Assembly: GCA_963922585.1 (NCBI GenBank)
Contig: CAWUIK010000114.1
Span: forward strand, 1 to 6,842
Origin: Parvicella sp963922585
GTDB lineage: Bacteria > Bacteroidota > Bacteroidia > Flavobacteriales_D > Parvicellaceae
Direction: 5' to 3'
Length of the DNA stretch: 6,842 nucleotides
The notes under the pieces are model-generated. The model was not told where the DNA came from and made no database searches. It worked only from the letters and a program-made list of their open reading frames with translations. Positions 5,999-6,842 of the stretch are shown here, piece after piece. The translations under genes and the position numbers were made by a program. The first letter of the stretch is position 1. Each line of letters starts with the position of its first letter.

Positions 5999-6842
5999 AT
6001 GAATTATTATAATTTATTTTTTGCATTTGTAATAATGACAAGTACTGCATTTAAATGCCATTTTGCACAATCAGAAAAGCACAAGATTAGTTATAAACTT
6101 GATTTTAAAACAGATAACGATGATTCCCTTAACACAGATATAGAGATTGATTCTTTATATTTACAAAAACTTAATCAGTTTTATTTCAAATGCTTAGACA
6201 ATTCTATTAATAATCAAAATGATTATGAGAATTATCTTGTTGAATACGCAAATTTTGAATATAATTTTGAAAAACAAGATGGAAAATATTATTAAAGTGA
6301 TATAATTTTAAAAACCGAAGATTCTGTTAAAGTCATTTCTGGATCTGTTGATTACTGGGAATACATAACTGTTTTTGTCAAAGACAGCATGCTATTGAGA
6401 ACTGATGTTCCTAAAATGTATGAACTTACTTGGGAATTTTTAAACGATGAATATGGAAATCCAATTTATGAAGATAAATATTATTTAGTTTCACTTAAAG
6501 ATATAACTAATAAATTATGTTTTGAAGAAAAATGGTCGTATGATAAAAATGGTAAATTTAGTAAACAAGTAGATGGTATTCTTCTTGGAACAATAGATGA
6601 TTATTATACTATTGCAGCTTTAGTTTCTAACAAAAAAAAATCAAAAAATTTAGTACTGAGTAATGTAGTATATGATGTAAACATAATGAGTTCATTTCCT
6701 AATATAGTTGAAAAGGGTTATACAATTAATAAGCTTTTTATAAATTGTAGGAAAGACTTAATTAATACAATTTTTGATAATTTTCATAGAAATAATTTAA
6801 AAATATACCACATACCACGCTGATATAAAAGAAGGCGAAGAA
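5999..6842 (+). pseudogene. Broken tandem paralogue of the preceding secreted protein, continuing past the window edge
   Basis: The ATG at 5999 opens a signal peptide ending CHFA before Gln24. Then comes HKISYKLDF, matching HKISYDINV in the upstream gene, and a helix with FYFKCLDNS matching FYLKCLDYS. The frame stops at TAA 6293-6295 (98 codons). Reading on in the same frame gives 31 sense codons, then residues collinear with the paralogue: EYGNPIYED, FEEKWSYDKNGKF, VVYDVN, and KDLINTIFDN. A single nonsense change therefore explains the break, with no frameshift needed at that point. A second stop, TGA at 6821-6823, falls only a few codons into the second repeat unit, where the upstream paralogue runs on for about 110 residues, so a further lesion is likely. 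The first 98 codons could still give a small secreted product. The 17-bp gap and lack of a promoter suggest co-transcription with the upstream copy. Confidence 0.8.

Noticed and set aside
6293..6295. Programmed readthrough or recoding of TAA
   Set aside because: There is no visible recoding structure, and TAA readthrough is not expected in this group; simple nonsense mutation in a duplicated gene is more economical.
6389..6823. A separate 144-codon gene starting at 6389
   Set aside because: It is in the same frame as the gene starting at 5999, has no signal peptide or promoter, and aligns with the middle of the upstream paralogue, so it is the downstream part of a broken gene.
1..6842. CRISPR array, tRNA, rRNA, insertion sequence or phage att site
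   Set aside because: I scanned for regularly spaced repeats, clover-leaf features, transposase motifs and long inverted repeats and found none that hold up by eye.

Overview
The window looks like chromosomal DNA of a Bacteroidetes bacterium, most likely a Flavobacteriaceae member (Flavobacterium or a near relative). The base composition is strongly AT-rich. Start codons mostly lack Shine-Dalgarno sequences. Several intergenic regions carry the flavobacterial promoter pattern TTG-N17-19-TAnnTTTG. The protein types also fit: a short AMP nucleosidase, a free-standing HsdR-N domain protein, DUF86/HepT remnants, and secreted proteins with a cleavage site just before Gln.

Layout. Bases 12-944 (minus strand) are an accessory patch: a small lipoprotein, a wrecked HEPN/HepT-type toxin gene, and the intact MntA-like nucleotidyltransferase that would be its antitoxin. 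The toxin gene has lost about 40 internal codons and its reading frame, but its C-terminal piece still encodes the RX4HXY motif. Bases 1095-1613 (minus) encode a single-domain PD-(D/E)XK protein related to the N-terminus of type I restriction subunit R. It diverges from a two-gene housekeeping unit on the plus strand: AMP nucleosidase (1675-2445) and DNA polymerase III delta, holA (2461-3465). Converging on holA is a soluble GAF-HisKA_2-HATPase sensor kinase (4653-3511) with no response regulator in view.

From 4854 to the right edge lie two tandem paralogues for secreted proteins of unknown function, behind a good flavobacterial promoter. The first is intact (375 aa) and appears to contain two copies of a roughly 170-190 aa unit, each ending in an E-x-W-based block that loosely recalls GldN. 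The second copy is broken by one in-frame TAA and probably by a second lesion near the window end.

I see no CRISPR array, tRNA, rRNA, transposase or phage gene. The most interesting items are the antitoxin kept beside a deleted toxin, the internally duplicated secreted family with its decaying tandem copy, and the overlapping opposed promoters between the HsdR-N gene and the AMP nucleosidase gene.
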